Shown: piece by piece, positions 19,564 through 29,947 of the stretch
Numbering within the stretch: the first letter of the stretch is position 1
Layout of the letters: each line of letters starts with the position of its first letter
Position numbers and translations under genes: made by a program
Source: Sodalis sp. dw_96
GTDB taxonomy: Bacteria > Pseudomonadota > Gammaproteobacteria > Enterobacterales > Enterobacteriaceae
Assembly (NCBI RefSeq): GCF_018449575.1
Contig: NZ_JAAVUT010000011.1
Span: forward strand, 116,871 to 180,870
Direction of reading: 5' to 3'
DNA: 64,000 nt
Notes under the pieces: generated by a model
What the model was told of the DNA's origin: nothing
What the model saw: only the letters and a program-made list of their open reading frames with translations
The model's database searches: none

Positions 19564-20631
19564 TCACCGCCTGGCCAGAACCGGTATTTTCTTTCCCGGC
19601 TTGATGTCTTGCTCAGATAAAAATGGGCAAAGAAATTTTTCCAGCGTTCGCGCTTCGGTCAGAAAACCATCATGCCCGTACAGTGAATCAATTTCAGCAA
19701 ATTGCGAATTTCTTATATGCTGCGACAGATATCTTTGTTCTCTGACGGGGAAAAGGATATCTGAACTGATACCGATAACCAGGGTCCTTGCTTCTATTTT
19801 ACCCAGCATGATTTCCGGTTTATCTCTCTGTCTGCCGATATTGTGGCTGTCCAGGGAATTCAGCAAACACCAGTAACTGTAGGCATTGAACCGCCGGATA
19901 AATTTTTCACCTTGATGGCGTTGATAGGTGGCGGCCAGAAAACAATCCAGCTTATGCCGATCGCTTTCCGACTGGGTGTGAAGATAAGTATCAAAACAGC
20001 GATAGGATAGCAGGGCGATACTTCTGGCCGCCTTTAATCCGGCCATGCCGCCGTCAGGATCCACTCCGTCAAAGGTTTTGTCGGCCAGCAAAGCCAGCCG
20101 CTGGCTTTCATTAAAGGCAATTGCCCAGGGCGAACTGACGGCATTGGTGGAGAGCAGAACCATTTGCCGTATCCGCCGGGGTTGATGGATGGCCCATTCC
20201 AGCGCCTGCTGTCCGCCCATGGACCCGCCGATAAGTAAAAAAATACCCTCTATACCCAGATGGTCGGCAAGCAGGCTGTGCGCGAAGACCATGTCCCGAA
20301 TGGTCACCGAGGGGAAATCATGGAGATAGGGTTTGCGTGTGGCCGGGTTGAGACTTTGCGGATTGGTTGAACCATAAGGAGAACCGGGCACATTGGCGCA
20401 GACAATGAACCAGCGGTCGGGATCGAAGCATTTTCCGGGGCCAACCAATCCCGGCCACCAGGCTGTCACCTCCGAGCTTCCCGTCAGCGCATGACAAACC
20501 CATATCACATTGGATTTGTCCGCATTGAGCGTTCCATAAGTGTGAAAAGCGATATCGATTCCCTGGAGGACCAAACCGTTCTCCAGGATAAAGGGTGCAG
20601 CAGAGTGAAAAAGATGTCGCGTCATGGGCAT
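19564..20631 (-). CDS. metX: Homoserine O-acetyltransferase
   Basis: MetX transfers acetyl from acetyl-CoA to homoserine, giving the substrate for direct sulfhydrylation. The 355-residue alpha/beta-hydrolase-fold protein has the nucleophile Ser137 in GGSMGGQQALEW, the catalytic Asp291 in ISSDILFP and His320 in YGHDGFL, together with CHALTGSSEV and YGSTNPQS typical of the family. It begins six bases after the metY stop, so the two form an operon. E. coli-type enterobacteria instead use MetA (succinyl transfer) with MetB/MetC. This gene pair is therefore an alternative, probably acquired, route. A few bacteria use MetX homologues as succinyltransferases, which sequence inspection cannot exclude. 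Confidence 0.93.
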   Translation of the reverse strand: MPMTRHLFHSAAPFILENGLVLQGIDIAFHTYGTLNADKSNVIWVCHALTGSSEVTAWWPGLVGPGKCFDPDRWFIVCANVPGSPYGSTNPQSLNPATRKPYLHDFPSVTIRDMVFAHSLLADHLGIEGIFLLIGGSMGGQQALEWAIHQPRRIRQMVLLSTNAVSSPWAIAFNESQRLALLADKTFDGVDPDGGMAGLKAARSIALLSYRCFDTYLHTQSESDRHKLDCFLAATYQRHQGEKFIRRFNAYSYWCLLNSLDSHNIGRQRDKPEIMLGKIEARTLVIGISSDILFPVREQRYLSQHIRNSQFAEIDSLYGHDGFLTEARTLEKFLCPFLSEQDIKPGKKIPVLARR

Positions 20632-20637
20632 GCCGGG

Positions 20638-22328
<1,691 letters not shown>

Positions 22329-22421
22329 ATGAAACCATTCGCGGCCTCAAGGTATGTCGGGCTATTGGGGTTCATTCATCTGGCACTGCAACACTTAAAA
22401 ATAAACGGGCAGGTTTTATGA
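22329..22421 (+). other. Possible 30-codon leader peptide overlapping the sulfonate-binding-protein gene
   Basis: A frame MKPFAASRYVGLLGFIHLAL plus ten more residues runs from ATG 22329. Its TGA overlaps the ATG of the next gene (ATGA at 22418-22421). Such a stop/start overlap is what a translated, coupled leader would show. Against it, there is no clear Shine-Dalgarno sequence before 22329, and the peptide resembles nothing I know. Confidence 0.3.
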
Positions 22422-23383
22422 CGTATGGATATATTTGGGCGCGACGCACCCTGCGCCTGATGGTGGTTTTGGTTGCCATGGGTCTGTTCAGCCAGGCGCT
22501 GGCCGACGGTCAACCGCTTAAGCAGCTGAATATCGGTTTTCAAAAAGCCAATATCCTCGCGTTGCTTAAAGCCCGCGGCACGCTGGACGAGGCGCTGAAA
22601 AAGCAGGGCATCGCCACTCGTTGGACCGAGTTCACCGCCGGTCCGCAAATGCTCGAGGGATTGAATGTCGGCAGTATCGATTTAGCCGCCACCGGCGATG
22701 CTCCGCCGGCTTTCGCCCAGGCGGCCAAAGCCGATTTGATCTATCTGGCGCACAATATTCCTAATCCGAAGACCGAGGCGATCCTGGTGCCGAAGGATTC
22801 AACGGTGCGCAACGTGGCGGGTCTGAAAGGCAAACGGGTGGCCTTGAATAAAGGCTCCGATGTGAATTATTTGCTGATCGAAGCGCTCAAAAATGCCGGC
22901 TTGGCCTATACCGATATTACGCCGGTTTACCTGGCGCCCAGCGATGCGCGGGCGGCATTCCAGCGTGGCAGCGTTGATGCCTGGGTGATTTGGGACCCGT
23001 TTTACGCCGAGGTTGAAACCAATGCCGGCGCGCGCCGGCTTCAGGACGCCGAGGGCATCGTGCCGCACTACACGTTCTATCTTGCCAGCCGGCGGTTTGC
23101 CGAAGACCATCCCGATATCGCCAAATTGGTCTTCGAACAACTGGCCCAACTCAGTACCTGGGCCAACGGTCATCATGACGAGGTTGCGCAGGACCTGTCC
23201 AAAAGTACCGGTCTGCCGCAGCCGATTTGGCTGCGGGCGCTGGCGCGCATGCCTTTTGGTACTGAGCGCATGACGGATGATGTCTTCCGGCAACAGCAAT
23301 CGCTGGCGGATACCTTTACCGGCATGGGTCTTATCCCGGCAAAAGTCGACGTCAATCATGCGCGCTGGTCGCAGGATAAATAA
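22418..23383 (+). CDS. Sulfonate-type ABC transporter substrate-binding protein (SsuA family), first of two
   Basis: This 321-residue periplasmic binding protein has a signal peptide (residues about 1-29, ending SQALA before DGQP). The SsuA/NMT1 fold is marked by QLNIGFQKANILALLKARG, ATGDAPPAFAQAAKADL, KGKRVALNKGSDVNYLLI and the hinge motif GSVDAWVIWDPF. In family members this protein delivers aliphatic sulfonates such as taurine-like compounds to an SsuC/SsuB importer. It heads a five-gene row (binding protein, Fe-S protein, second binding protein, permease, ATPase). The desulfonating monooxygenase SsuD/SsuE is not in this operon. The nearest flavin monooxygenase is at 15.5 kb, without evidence of a link. 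Confidence 0.88.
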   Translation: MTYGYIWARRTLRLMVVLVAMGLFSQALADGQPLKQLNIGFQKANILALLKARGTLDEALKKQGIATRWTEFTAGPQMLEGLNVGSIDLAATGDAPPAFAQAAKADLIYLAHNIPNPKTEAILVPKDSTVRNVAGLKGKRVALNKGSDVNYLLIEALKNAGLAYTDITPVYLAPSDARAAFQRGSVDAWVIWDPFYAEVETNAGARRLQDAEGIVPHYTFYLASRRFAEDHPDIAKLVFEQLAQLSTWANGHHDEVAQDLSKSTGLPQPIWLRALARMPFGTERMTDDVFRQQQSLADTFTGMGLIPAKVDVNHARWSQDK

Positions 23384-23451
23384 GGTGGCGACGGCGCAAA
23401 ACAAAACAGGTCCGTTTTAAAGGTCATTAAAGCTAAGGGGTATATCCGGGT

Positions 23452-24288
23452 ATGGACGAAGTGGGTTTGAAGAGAAAGATTACACGCGAAGCCAAAAAGC
23501 TTGGCGCGGAGCTGGTGGGCTTTGCGCCGGTCTCGCGCTGGAGCGAGGCGAATGAACAACAGCCGCAGTATTGGCCGCAGGCGATCTGGAGCAAAACCCA
23601 AACCGTTATTGTGCTCGGTGTTCCCATGCTGCTGCCGATTGTGGAGAGCACGCCGTCCATCAACCACACAGTATTATATGACACCACCAACACCCTGTTG
23701 GACCAGATGGGCTACCGGCTGGCGGTCTACCTGAATAATCTGGGCCACGCCTCCATTTTTATGCCGCGCGATGGTTATGGCAGCCTGGATATTTTATTGA
23801 AAAAGATGCCGGCCTGCTTTAGCCAGGTTTACGCGGGTAAATATGCCGGTCTGGGCACTATTGGTTATAGCCACAATCTGCTGAATCCGAAGTACGGGCC
23901 GCGCGCCCGTTATGTCTCCGTGCTGACCTCGGTGGCAGTGGGCGGCGATGCGCTGGTGGAAGGCAATTTGTGCAAGAAAGGCTGCACAGTCTGCTCCCAG
24001 CTTTGCCCGGCGCAGGCGATGAGTGATCGGCCGGGCTCACGGGTTTGCGAGCTGGACGCGATTAAGTGCACGCGGTTCCATCAGGTACTGCAGTCGGAGA
24101 ATCGCTGGCCTTGCGGCGTGTGCGCCAAGGTGTGTCCGGTGGGAGAGGATCGCAAGCTTTACGGCAGCCTGAGCATTCGTCTGTATCAAAAGGAGCGTGG
24201 GGCGATCGAAAAAGATCCGTCACATCCGGACTACAAGCATCTGGTTCATCTGCGTGAGCATGGCTCGGGCGGCGACCGGAAGTATTAA
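23452..24288 (+). CDS. Two-[4Fe-4S] ferredoxin-domain protein (QueG-like)
   Basis: This 278-residue protein resembles the epoxyqueuosine reductase QueG fold. The C-terminal half has two clustered cysteine motifs: CKKGCTVCSQLCP at about residues 175-187 and, after CTRFHQ, CGVCAKVCPVG at about 221-231. These suit two [4Fe-4S] clusters. The N-terminal ~150 residues correspond to the catalytic half. True QueG sits in an unlinked housekeeping locus and is longer; this copy lies inside a sulfonate-uptake operon between two binding-protein genes. A redox role in releasing sulfur from the imported compound is plausible but is inference. Start ATG 23452; no strong ribosome site seen. Confidence 0.75.
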   Translation: MDEVGLKRKITREAKKLGAELVGFAPVSRWSEANEQQPQYWPQAIWSKTQTVIVLGVPMLLPIVESTPSINHTVLYDTTNTLLDQMGYRLAVYLNNLGHASIFMPRDGYGSLDILLKKMPACFSQVYAGKYAGLGTIGYSHNLLNPKYGPRARYVSVLTSVAVGGDALVEGNLCKKGCTVCSQLCPAQAMSDRPGSRVCELDAIKCTRFHQVLQSENRWPCGVCAKVCPVGEDRKLYGSLSIRLYQKERGAIEKDPSHPDYKHLVHLREHGSGGDRKY

Positions 24289-24321
24289 TTCCTGTTCATT
24301 GATGATTTAAGGGAGAAGACA

Positions 24322-25311
24322 GTGAAGGTATGTTCACGTGCCGTTGCGGCCGCGATTCTTATGACCGTGGGTTTGATTTCGCTCACGGCGTGCAAAAAGG
24401 AAGCCGAAACCAAGCCGCAGGTTATCAAGCTGGATTACGCCTATTACAACCCGGTGAGCCTGGTGCTGAAAGACAAGCATTTTCTGGAAGACGCCCTCGC
24501 CAAAGACGGTATCTCCGTGGAGTGGACGTTGAGCCAGGGAAGCAATAAGAGTCTGGAACTGCTGAACAGCAAGAGCGTTGATTTCGGATCCACCGCCGGC
24601 GTGGCGGCCTTTATCGGCAAATCAAACGGCAACCCCATCAAGACCATTTATGTTTATTCGCGTCCGGAGTGGACGGCGCTGGTGGCGCGCAAGGATAGCC
24701 CGATTGCCAGGGTGGAAGACCTGAAGGGCAAAAAGGTGGCCGTCACGCGCGGTACCGATCCTTACGTTTTTCTGCTGCGCGCCCTTGACCAGGTCGGCCT
24801 GACGGAAAAGGATATCGAGCTGGTGCCGTTGCAGCACCCCGACGGCAAGAACGCGCTGGAACGCGGCGACGTGGACGCCTGGGCGGGGCTCGATCCGCTG
24901 ATGGCGCAGGCGGAAGTGGAGAACGGATCGACGCTGTTCCATCGCGACGTGGCGCTCAACAGCTATGGCGTGCTGAACGTGCGCGAGGCGTTTGCCAAAG
25001 AGTATCCGGCCTATGTCGTCCGGGTATTGGCGGCCTATGAGAAGGCGCGGTTATGGGCGATACAAAATCCGGCGGAGTTTCGCGCGCTGTTCGTGCGGGA
25101 CGCGAAAATCAGCGACGCAATTGCCGGGAAGGTACTGGAGCGGACAGACCTGAGCAGTTCGGCACTGGGGGATGAGCAAAAGAAAGTGATTGCCGCCAGC
25201 GGAGACGTATTGAAGAAGAGCGGCGTTATCAGCGGTTCCACTGATGTGAATGCCACGGTTAACGATCTTATCGATCCACAGTATGTTCACCAAGTCATCG
25301 CAGCCAAATAG
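24322..25311 (+). CDS. Sulfonate-type ABC transporter substrate-binding lipoprotein, second of two
   Basis: This is a 329-residue binding protein starting at GTG 24322, with GGGAGAAG just upstream. Its signal ends in a lipobox-like LTAC (Cys at about residue 23) followed by KKEAE, so it is probably a lipoprotein. That is unusual for an enteric SsuA, which is normally soluble. Family motifs include DFGSTAGVAAFIGKSNGNPI, VEDLKGKKVAVTRGTDPYVF and GDVDAWAGLDPLMAQAE. It lies ten bases before the permease gene, so it is the likeliest cognate receptor; the first binding protein may extend the substrate range. It is clearly homologous to, but not nearly identical with, the protein encoded at 22418. 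Confidence 0.87.
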   Translation: MKVCSRAVAAAILMTVGLISLTACKKEAETKPQVIKLDYAYYNPVSLVLKDKHFLEDALAKDGISVEWTLSQGSNKSLELLNSKSVDFGSTAGVAAFIGKSNGNPIKTIYVYSRPEWTALVARKDSPIARVEDLKGKKVAVTRGTDPYVFLLRALDQVGLTEKDIELVPLQHPDGKNALERGDVDAWAGLDPLMAQAEVENGSTLFHRDVALNSYGVLNVREAFAKEYPAYVVRVLAAYEKARLWAIQNPAEFRALFVRDAKISDAIAGKVLERTDLSSSALGDEQKKVIAASGDVLKKSGVISGSTDVNATVNDLIDPQYVHQVIAAK

Positions 25312-25320
25312 GACAACCCT

Positions 25321-26157
25321 ATGAGTACCGTAGAGCAGAACCAGGCCGTGACGCGGCTTCCGGCATTACGCGAACAGACAACGTATCCGGCCCGCCGGAA
25401 AAGTCAGCCATGGGGAAATCAATTCATCGGCCTGATTGTTCCCGCCGCCGGGCTGGTGCTGTGGGAGGCGCTGGCGCGTACGGGCGTGCTGCCGCCGAAC
25501 ATCCTGCCGGCGCCTACGGTGGTAGCACAAACCATTTTGGACCTGGGCCGGAGCGGCGATCTGTGGCGGCACACGGCGATTACGCTATGGCGCATTATTA
25601 CCGGCTTTCTGCTGGGGGCGGCGGTGGGCACGGTGCTGGGAGGGCTTACGGGATATGTCGCGCCGGCCCGCCGGTTGTTGGATCCTTTCCTGCAATCGTT
25701 ACGCAATATTCCCTCCATGGCATGGGTGCCGTTGTTTCTGCTGTGGCTCGGCATCGATGAATCATCGAAGATCGGGCTTATCTCCCTGGGGGCATTTTTT
25801 CCGGTCTATCTGAACCTTTCCAGCGGAATCAGCCAGGTGGATCCGAAGTTGATAGAGGTCGGCAAAGTTTACCGACTGAGCGGATTGCAGATGATTCGGC
25901 GACTGATCTTGCCGGCGGTGTTGCCGGAGTACATCGTTGGGTTGCGCAGCGGGCTGGGGCTGGCATGGATGTTTGTGGTGGCGGCGGAGATGATGGGGGC
26001 CAGCCGCGGACTGGGTTTTTTGATGATCGACGGGCAGATGACCGGACGCGCGTCGGTGATTCTGGCCAGCGTGATTTTGTTTGCCATCCTGGGTAAACTG
26101 TCGGATTTCCTGCTGGAAATGGCCGGGCGCAGATTGCTGAGTTACAAGGCCCGGTGA
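25321..26157 (+). CDS. ABC transporter permease, SsuC/TauC family
   Basis: The 278-residue inner-membrane permease has about six membrane helices. The EAA loop sits at about residues 175-205 (GKVYRLSGLQMIRRLILPAVLP, trimmed), where the ATPase docks. The segments PSMAWVPLFLLWLGI and GLGLAWMFVVAAEMMGASRG are characteristic of sulfonate/nitrate/taurine permeases. It would form a homodimer in the membrane. Its stop overlaps a possible GTG of the ATPase frame, but the better ATPase start is 24 bases downstream. Confidence 0.9.
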   Translation: MSTVEQNQAVTRLPALREQTTYPARRKSQPWGNQFIGLIVPAAGLVLWEALARTGVLPPNILPAPTVVAQTILDLGRSGDLWRHTAITLWRIITGFLLGAAVGTVLGGLTGYVAPARRLLDPFLQSLRNIPSMAWVPLFLLWLGIDESSKIGLISLGAFFPVYLNLSSGISQVDPKLIEVGKVYRLSGLQMIRRLILPAVLPEYIVGLRSGLGLAWMFVVAAEMMGASRGLGFLMIDGQMTGRASVILASVILFAILGKLSDFLLEMAGRRLLSYKAR

Positions 26158-26180
26158 TGCGTTTCGGTGGGGAGAATAGC

Positions 26181-26981
26181 ATGAGCAACGTAAGCGACGG
26201 TGCGCTTGATATCCAGAGCCTGCCCCTGGATATCCGGGGGGTGACCAAGGCGTTCGGGGCGTTCGGCTCGGACGAGGGCGGATTGCTGGCATTGGATGAC
26301 ATCAACCTGCACATTACGCCGGGAGAGTTCACCTGCGTGGTGGGGGGCAGCGGATGCGGCAAGACCACCTTGTTGCGCATCATTGCCGGACTCGAGCGCG
26401 GATACCGCGGTAACGTGATGCTGGGGGAGAACCCCATCAACGGACCGGGGCGGGACCGCGGACTGGTGTTCCAGGAACATCGGCTACTGCCCTGGCTGAC
26501 GGTGGCGAAGAATATCGAGTTCGGCATTCGCGATTTGCCCGCCAATGAACGCAGCGCGCTGGTTGCCCACTATATTGGCCTGGTCGGACTGCCGGGCTTT
26601 GAGCAAAGCTATCCCCATCAGCTCTCGGGGGGGATGGCGCAGCGGGTGGCCATCGCCCGCGCGCTGGTGAGCCGTCCGCAGCTGCTGTTGCTGGACGAGC
26701 CGTTCGGCGCGCTGGACGCGCTGACCAGGATCCGCATGCAGCAGGAGCTGTTGCGTATCTGGCAGACGCAGCGCACCACCATGATCCTGGTGACCCATGA
26801 CATCGACGAAGCTCTCTTTCTGGCTGACCGCATTGTCATCATGTCGCCGCGGCCGGGGACCATCAAGCGGATCGTCACGGTTGACTCGCCACGGCCCAGA
26901 GACCGCGCCGGCGCACATCTCACGGCGCTGCGCCATAGTATCTACCGCGAGTTCTTCAGCCAGGAGAGTGCTGTTTTATAG
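26181..26981 (+). CDS. ABC transporter ATP-binding protein, SsuB/TauB family
   Basis: This cytoplasmic ATPase energises the importer. I start at ATG 26181 because GGGGAG lies six bases before it, giving about 266 residues; an in-frame start at 26154 would overlap the permease stop. Walker A is GGSGCGKTT, the Q-loop is in VFQEHRLLPWLTV, the signature is LSGGMAQRVAIARAL, Walker B is LLLLDEPFGALDALTR, and the H-loop is VTHDIDEA. All are intact. It ends 46 bases from the convergent MetE-like gene. Confidence 0.92.
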   Translation: MSNVSDGALDIQSLPLDIRGVTKAFGAFGSDEGGLLALDDINLHITPGEFTCVVGGSGCGKTTLLRIIAGLERGYRGNVMLGENPINGPGRDRGLVFQEHRLLPWLTVAKNIEFGIRDLPANERSALVAHYIGLVGLPGFEQSYPHQLSGGMAQRVAIARALVSRPQLLLLDEPFGALDALTRIRMQQELLRIWQTQRTTMILVTHDIDEALFLADRIVIMSPRPGTIKRIVTVDSPRPRDRAGAHLTALRHSIYREFFSQESAVL

Positions 26982-27027
26982 GAAAGACGCTCACAGCATG
27001 AGCGACTTCCCTAACACCTTCTCTACT

Positions 27028-28182
27028 TTAACGCTGCCATAATGTCTTACTGGCGATATCCGCGCCGGCTCGTAGTGCCCTGAACTTCTCTCTGACGATG
27101 GTGGGGTGCACCTCGGTTTTATAGGTGGCCTGAGAAGAAAAACCACAATCAGCCCCGGCAAGCACATTTTCTCTGCCGACGCGCTCAGCAAAACGAATCA
27201 AGCGTTCCGCGATTAGCTCCGGGTGTTCCACGGTATTACTGGCGTGGCAGATTACCCCAGGGATCAGGCGTTTTCCCTCCGGCAACTTTACCTGTTCCCA
27301 TATATGGTATTCATGCTCATGACGAACATTCCCGGCTTCAAAAGAGTAATCCGATACATTCAGGTCAAGCATATAGCGTACAAATTCGATAAATGGCACA
27401 TCATGGATACGCGGGCCTTCGTTAATGCTGTAGCAGGTATGGTAGCGTATTTTCTCCTGGGGAATTCCCCGCAGGGCATGGTTTAGAATTGTGACATAAT
27501 CGGTGGCTTTTTGGCGGATCTGAACGTTGGTGAGATGCCGGTCGGCAAAGAGGTCGGGTAAAAAAGGGTCATCAATCTGCAGCGTAAAGCCGGCGTCGAT
27601 AATGGCGGTATATTCCACTCGCAACGCTTCGGCAATGGCTGACAGGTAGTCTTCGTCTTTTTCATAAAAAGCATTGCCGCCGACGCCGGTCGGCGCCACG
27701 GAAGGAATAAACGCCGAATGCGCGGAGGTTATTTTCAACGCGTCCGCCAAATTGGCGAGGTCGCGCTTAAGTTGCGCGACGCCATGATAGGACACCGGCC
27801 CGGTACAGACTACCGGAACGAAAGGCACCAGATTTCCTCCCAGCATGGCTGTGCCGAAATACTCTTTGTAATACTCTGGGAAGGCTTCCACCTCCGCTTC
27901 AAACGCTGGATAACCCTCTCCCGGACGAGGCTCGAAACCGGAGATGCGATCGCGGACATAGGCGAAAAAACCCACTTTGGACATTTCACCGTCGGTGACA
28001 ATATCAATACCGTCGGCCAATTGCTGCCGCACTGACTCGATGACCGATTCATGGATACAGGCGTCAAGTTCCGCCTGATTGCCGGCGCCTTCAATATTGG
28101 CTTTCATGAGATCCAGTAATCGGGTCGGGCGCGGCAGGCTGCCGACATGGGTGGTTAAAATGCGAGATTCTTGTTGCGACAC
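27028..28182 (-). CDS. MetE C-terminal-domain-like methyltransferase (cobalamin-independent methionine synthase II family)
   Basis: This 384-residue protein covers only the catalytic C-terminal TIM barrel of MetE, whose full form is about 750 residues. Landmarks are TTHVGSLPRP, VTDGEMSKVGFF, LQIDDPFLPDL and, for the zinc site, the C-terminal series CHASNTVEHPELIAERL and NVLAGADCGFSS (His/Cys, Glu, Cys). Single-domain homologues transfer methyl groups from varied donors to thiols and need not use folate. The MFS gene 60 bases upstream on the same strand suggests uptake of the methyl donor or acceptor. Together with metYX and the sulfonate importer it makes a sulfur-themed neighbourhood. The exact substrate is unknown. 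Confidence 0.85.
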   Translation of the reverse strand: MSQQESRILTTHVGSLPRPTRLLDLMKANIEGAGNQAELDACIHESVIESVRQQLADGIDIVTDGEMSKVGFFAYVRDRISGFEPRPGEGYPAFEAEVEAFPEYYKEYFGTAMLGGNLVPFVPVVCTGPVSYHGVAQLKRDLANLADALKITSAHSAFIPSVAPTGVGGNAFYEKDEDYLSAIAEALRVEYTAIIDAGFTLQIDDPFLPDLFADRHLTNVQIRQKATDYVTILNHALRGIPQEKIRYHTCYSINEGPRIHDVPFIEFVRYMLDLNVSDYSFEAGNVRHEHEYHIWEQVKLPEGKRLIPGVICHASNTVEHPELIAERLIRFAERVGRENVLAGADCGFSSQATYKTEVHPTIVREKFRALRAGADIASKTLWQR

Positions 28183-28241
28183 GTACAGACTCCCTAAAGC
28201 TGATTTTTGTTTTTTTGAGTAGGTGAAACCACAATGCGGGG

Positions 28242-29549
28242 TTATTTTATGACAGGAGGGTTGGCTTGTCGATTTGAATGGGGAGGAAGCCGTAGGGTTT
28301 CCGGTTTACCGGGAGCGTCAGCAGTTGAAGCATGGGGAATTGAGACCGCCCCCTGGGTTAACAGGCGTCTTTGCAAAATGCGGCAGGTCAGAAGGGCAAT
28401 AGACAGCATGGTCACAATGGCGATAATCATCCCATCCCAGCTGAAACGGGCGAATATAAAGCCGTTTAAATAGCCGATGGCGGCACCGCCCAGGTAATAA
28501 AAGAACAGATAAAAAGACGTCGCCTGCCCCTTATTGAATTGTGCATTTTTACTGACCCAGGCTAAGGCGACGGAGTGGCTGGTAAAAAATGAAACGGCAA
28601 AAAGTATCACACCGCCGATAAACACGACGATGTTCTCCGTCAGCAGGGTAATGACGATGCCCGCCAGCATAAGCGACAGGAGCAGCGTCAGCACATTCAT
28701 GGCCCCATGTTTCAGCGTCGCCCGGCCCGCGGCGGGGCCGCTGAAAAAGGTCAGTGAAAAACTGACGGGAATAAGTCCAATCCAGGCATAAGATAAATGA
28801 AAGGGCGCATTGTGTAAGTAAAAAGCGATAAAATTAAACACCGAGGTAAATGAACCGAATATCATAAACCCGACGATAAACATCATAGAGATGGTTTTAT
28901 TCCTAAAATGCGCAATACCCCCATGTAGCAAAAGTGCCAGATTCAGGCTGGGGGTAGGCACGAAATTTTTTGATGACGGCAGGAAAAACAGAACCAACAA
29001 CGCCATCATCAGTAAAATCACGCCAAAGATTATAAATATGGCGCCCACCGGGATATGGTCCATCAATTGGCTGGCAATCACCCGCCCGGACATACTGCCG
29101 AGGGAATTGCCGAAAATAAAATAACCGGTAATAATCCCTGCCATGGCGGGCAGGATTTCTTCGCTGATATAAACGGTGACCGCCGCGGTGATGCCGCTGA
29201 CGGTGAGCCCCAATAATCCGCACAGCATCAGTAACACCGGCCAAGTGGATGCCAGGGAGCAACTTAAGGTCAGCAGGCTGCCGGCCAGTAATGAACAGAC
29301 AATAACCCGCTTGCGGCCAAAGCGATCGGATAGGCTGCCGCTGAACAGCAGCGCCAGCGCCAGACAGCCGATTTCCACCGACAGCAGCAATCCAACCTGA
29401 TTCAAGGGGATGCCGTAGACCTCCGACAGTTTGGGCAACATGGCCTGCACTGAATACAAGGAAGCCAGTTCCGCCAGGCCGGCCAGGGATAACGAGATGA
29501 TAATGGGCAAAAAAGTTAGCAGACTGATTTTCTTCGGGTCATTGTTCAT
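28242..29549 (-). CDS. MFS transporter (YnfM-like)
   Basis: This 435-residue major facilitator has about twelve membrane helices. The A-motif between TM2 and TM3 is GSLSDRFGRKRV. FLPSSKNFVPTPS marks the cytoplasmic loop in the middle, and the C-terminal tail (about 35 residues, Pro/His rich) is hydrophilic. It has the flavour of the YnfM/drug-proton group, but substrates cannot be inferred. It is probably co-transcribed with the MetE-like gene downstream and divergent from the LeuC-like gene. Confidence 0.85.
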   Translation of the reverse strand: MNNDPKKISLLTFLPIIISLSLAGLAELASLYSVQAMLPKLSEVYGIPLNQVGLLLSVEIGCLALALLFSGSLSDRFGRKRVIVCSLLAGSLLTLSCSLASTWPVLLMLCGLLGLTVSGITAAVTVYISEEILPAMAGIITGYFIFGNSLGSMSGRVIASQLMDHIPVGAIFIIFGVILLMMALLVLFFLPSSKNFVPTPSLNLALLLHGGIAHFRNKTISMMFIVGFMIFGSFTSVFNFIAFYLHNAPFHLSYAWIGLIPVSFSLTFFSGPAAGRATLKHGAMNVLTLLLSLMLAGIVITLLTENIVVFIGGVILFAVSFFTSHSVALAWVSKNAQFNKGQATSFYLFFYYLGGAAIGYLNGFIFARFSWDGMIIAIVTMLSIALLTCRILQRRLLTQGAVSIPHASTADAPGKPETLRLPPHSNRQANPPVIK

Positions 29550-29947
29550 ATCGGATGACTCTCCTTGCTCACCTGTTTTTTTGGATTGTTATAATGTTTT
29601 GTTTGCCAAACATAAAATGGCGTTTGCCAAATCACTGTCTAAATACTCTTTTTACTGCCTTATGTATAAAAGCAGTAAAATCTATTATCGTTACTAAAAG
29701 CCGCTTCCACGAGTCAATAAGATAATGTCATCACAGCGTTGATTGAGGAACACCTTTTACGTGATGGCAAACATCACGGAATGTGCATATTAAAATGTTT
29801 TTTATTTCCAAAGAATACGAAATGTAATTTCTGTGAACACGAATAGTGTTTACCCTGCCGGCTAATAACCGCAAATAAGGTGTTATTATCGCTATAAGGT
29901 TTTTTTCCAATATGACCACACCACCAGCTGCGGTGACGGGAGTTAAA
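29550..29947. other. AT-rich divergent promoter region
   Basis: Nearly 400 bases separate the MFS gene and the LeuC-like gene. It is AT-rich, with runs such as TTGTTATAATGTTTTG near 29584-29600 that could supply a promoter for the MFS gene. No gene or clear operator was recognised. Confidence 0.45.
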
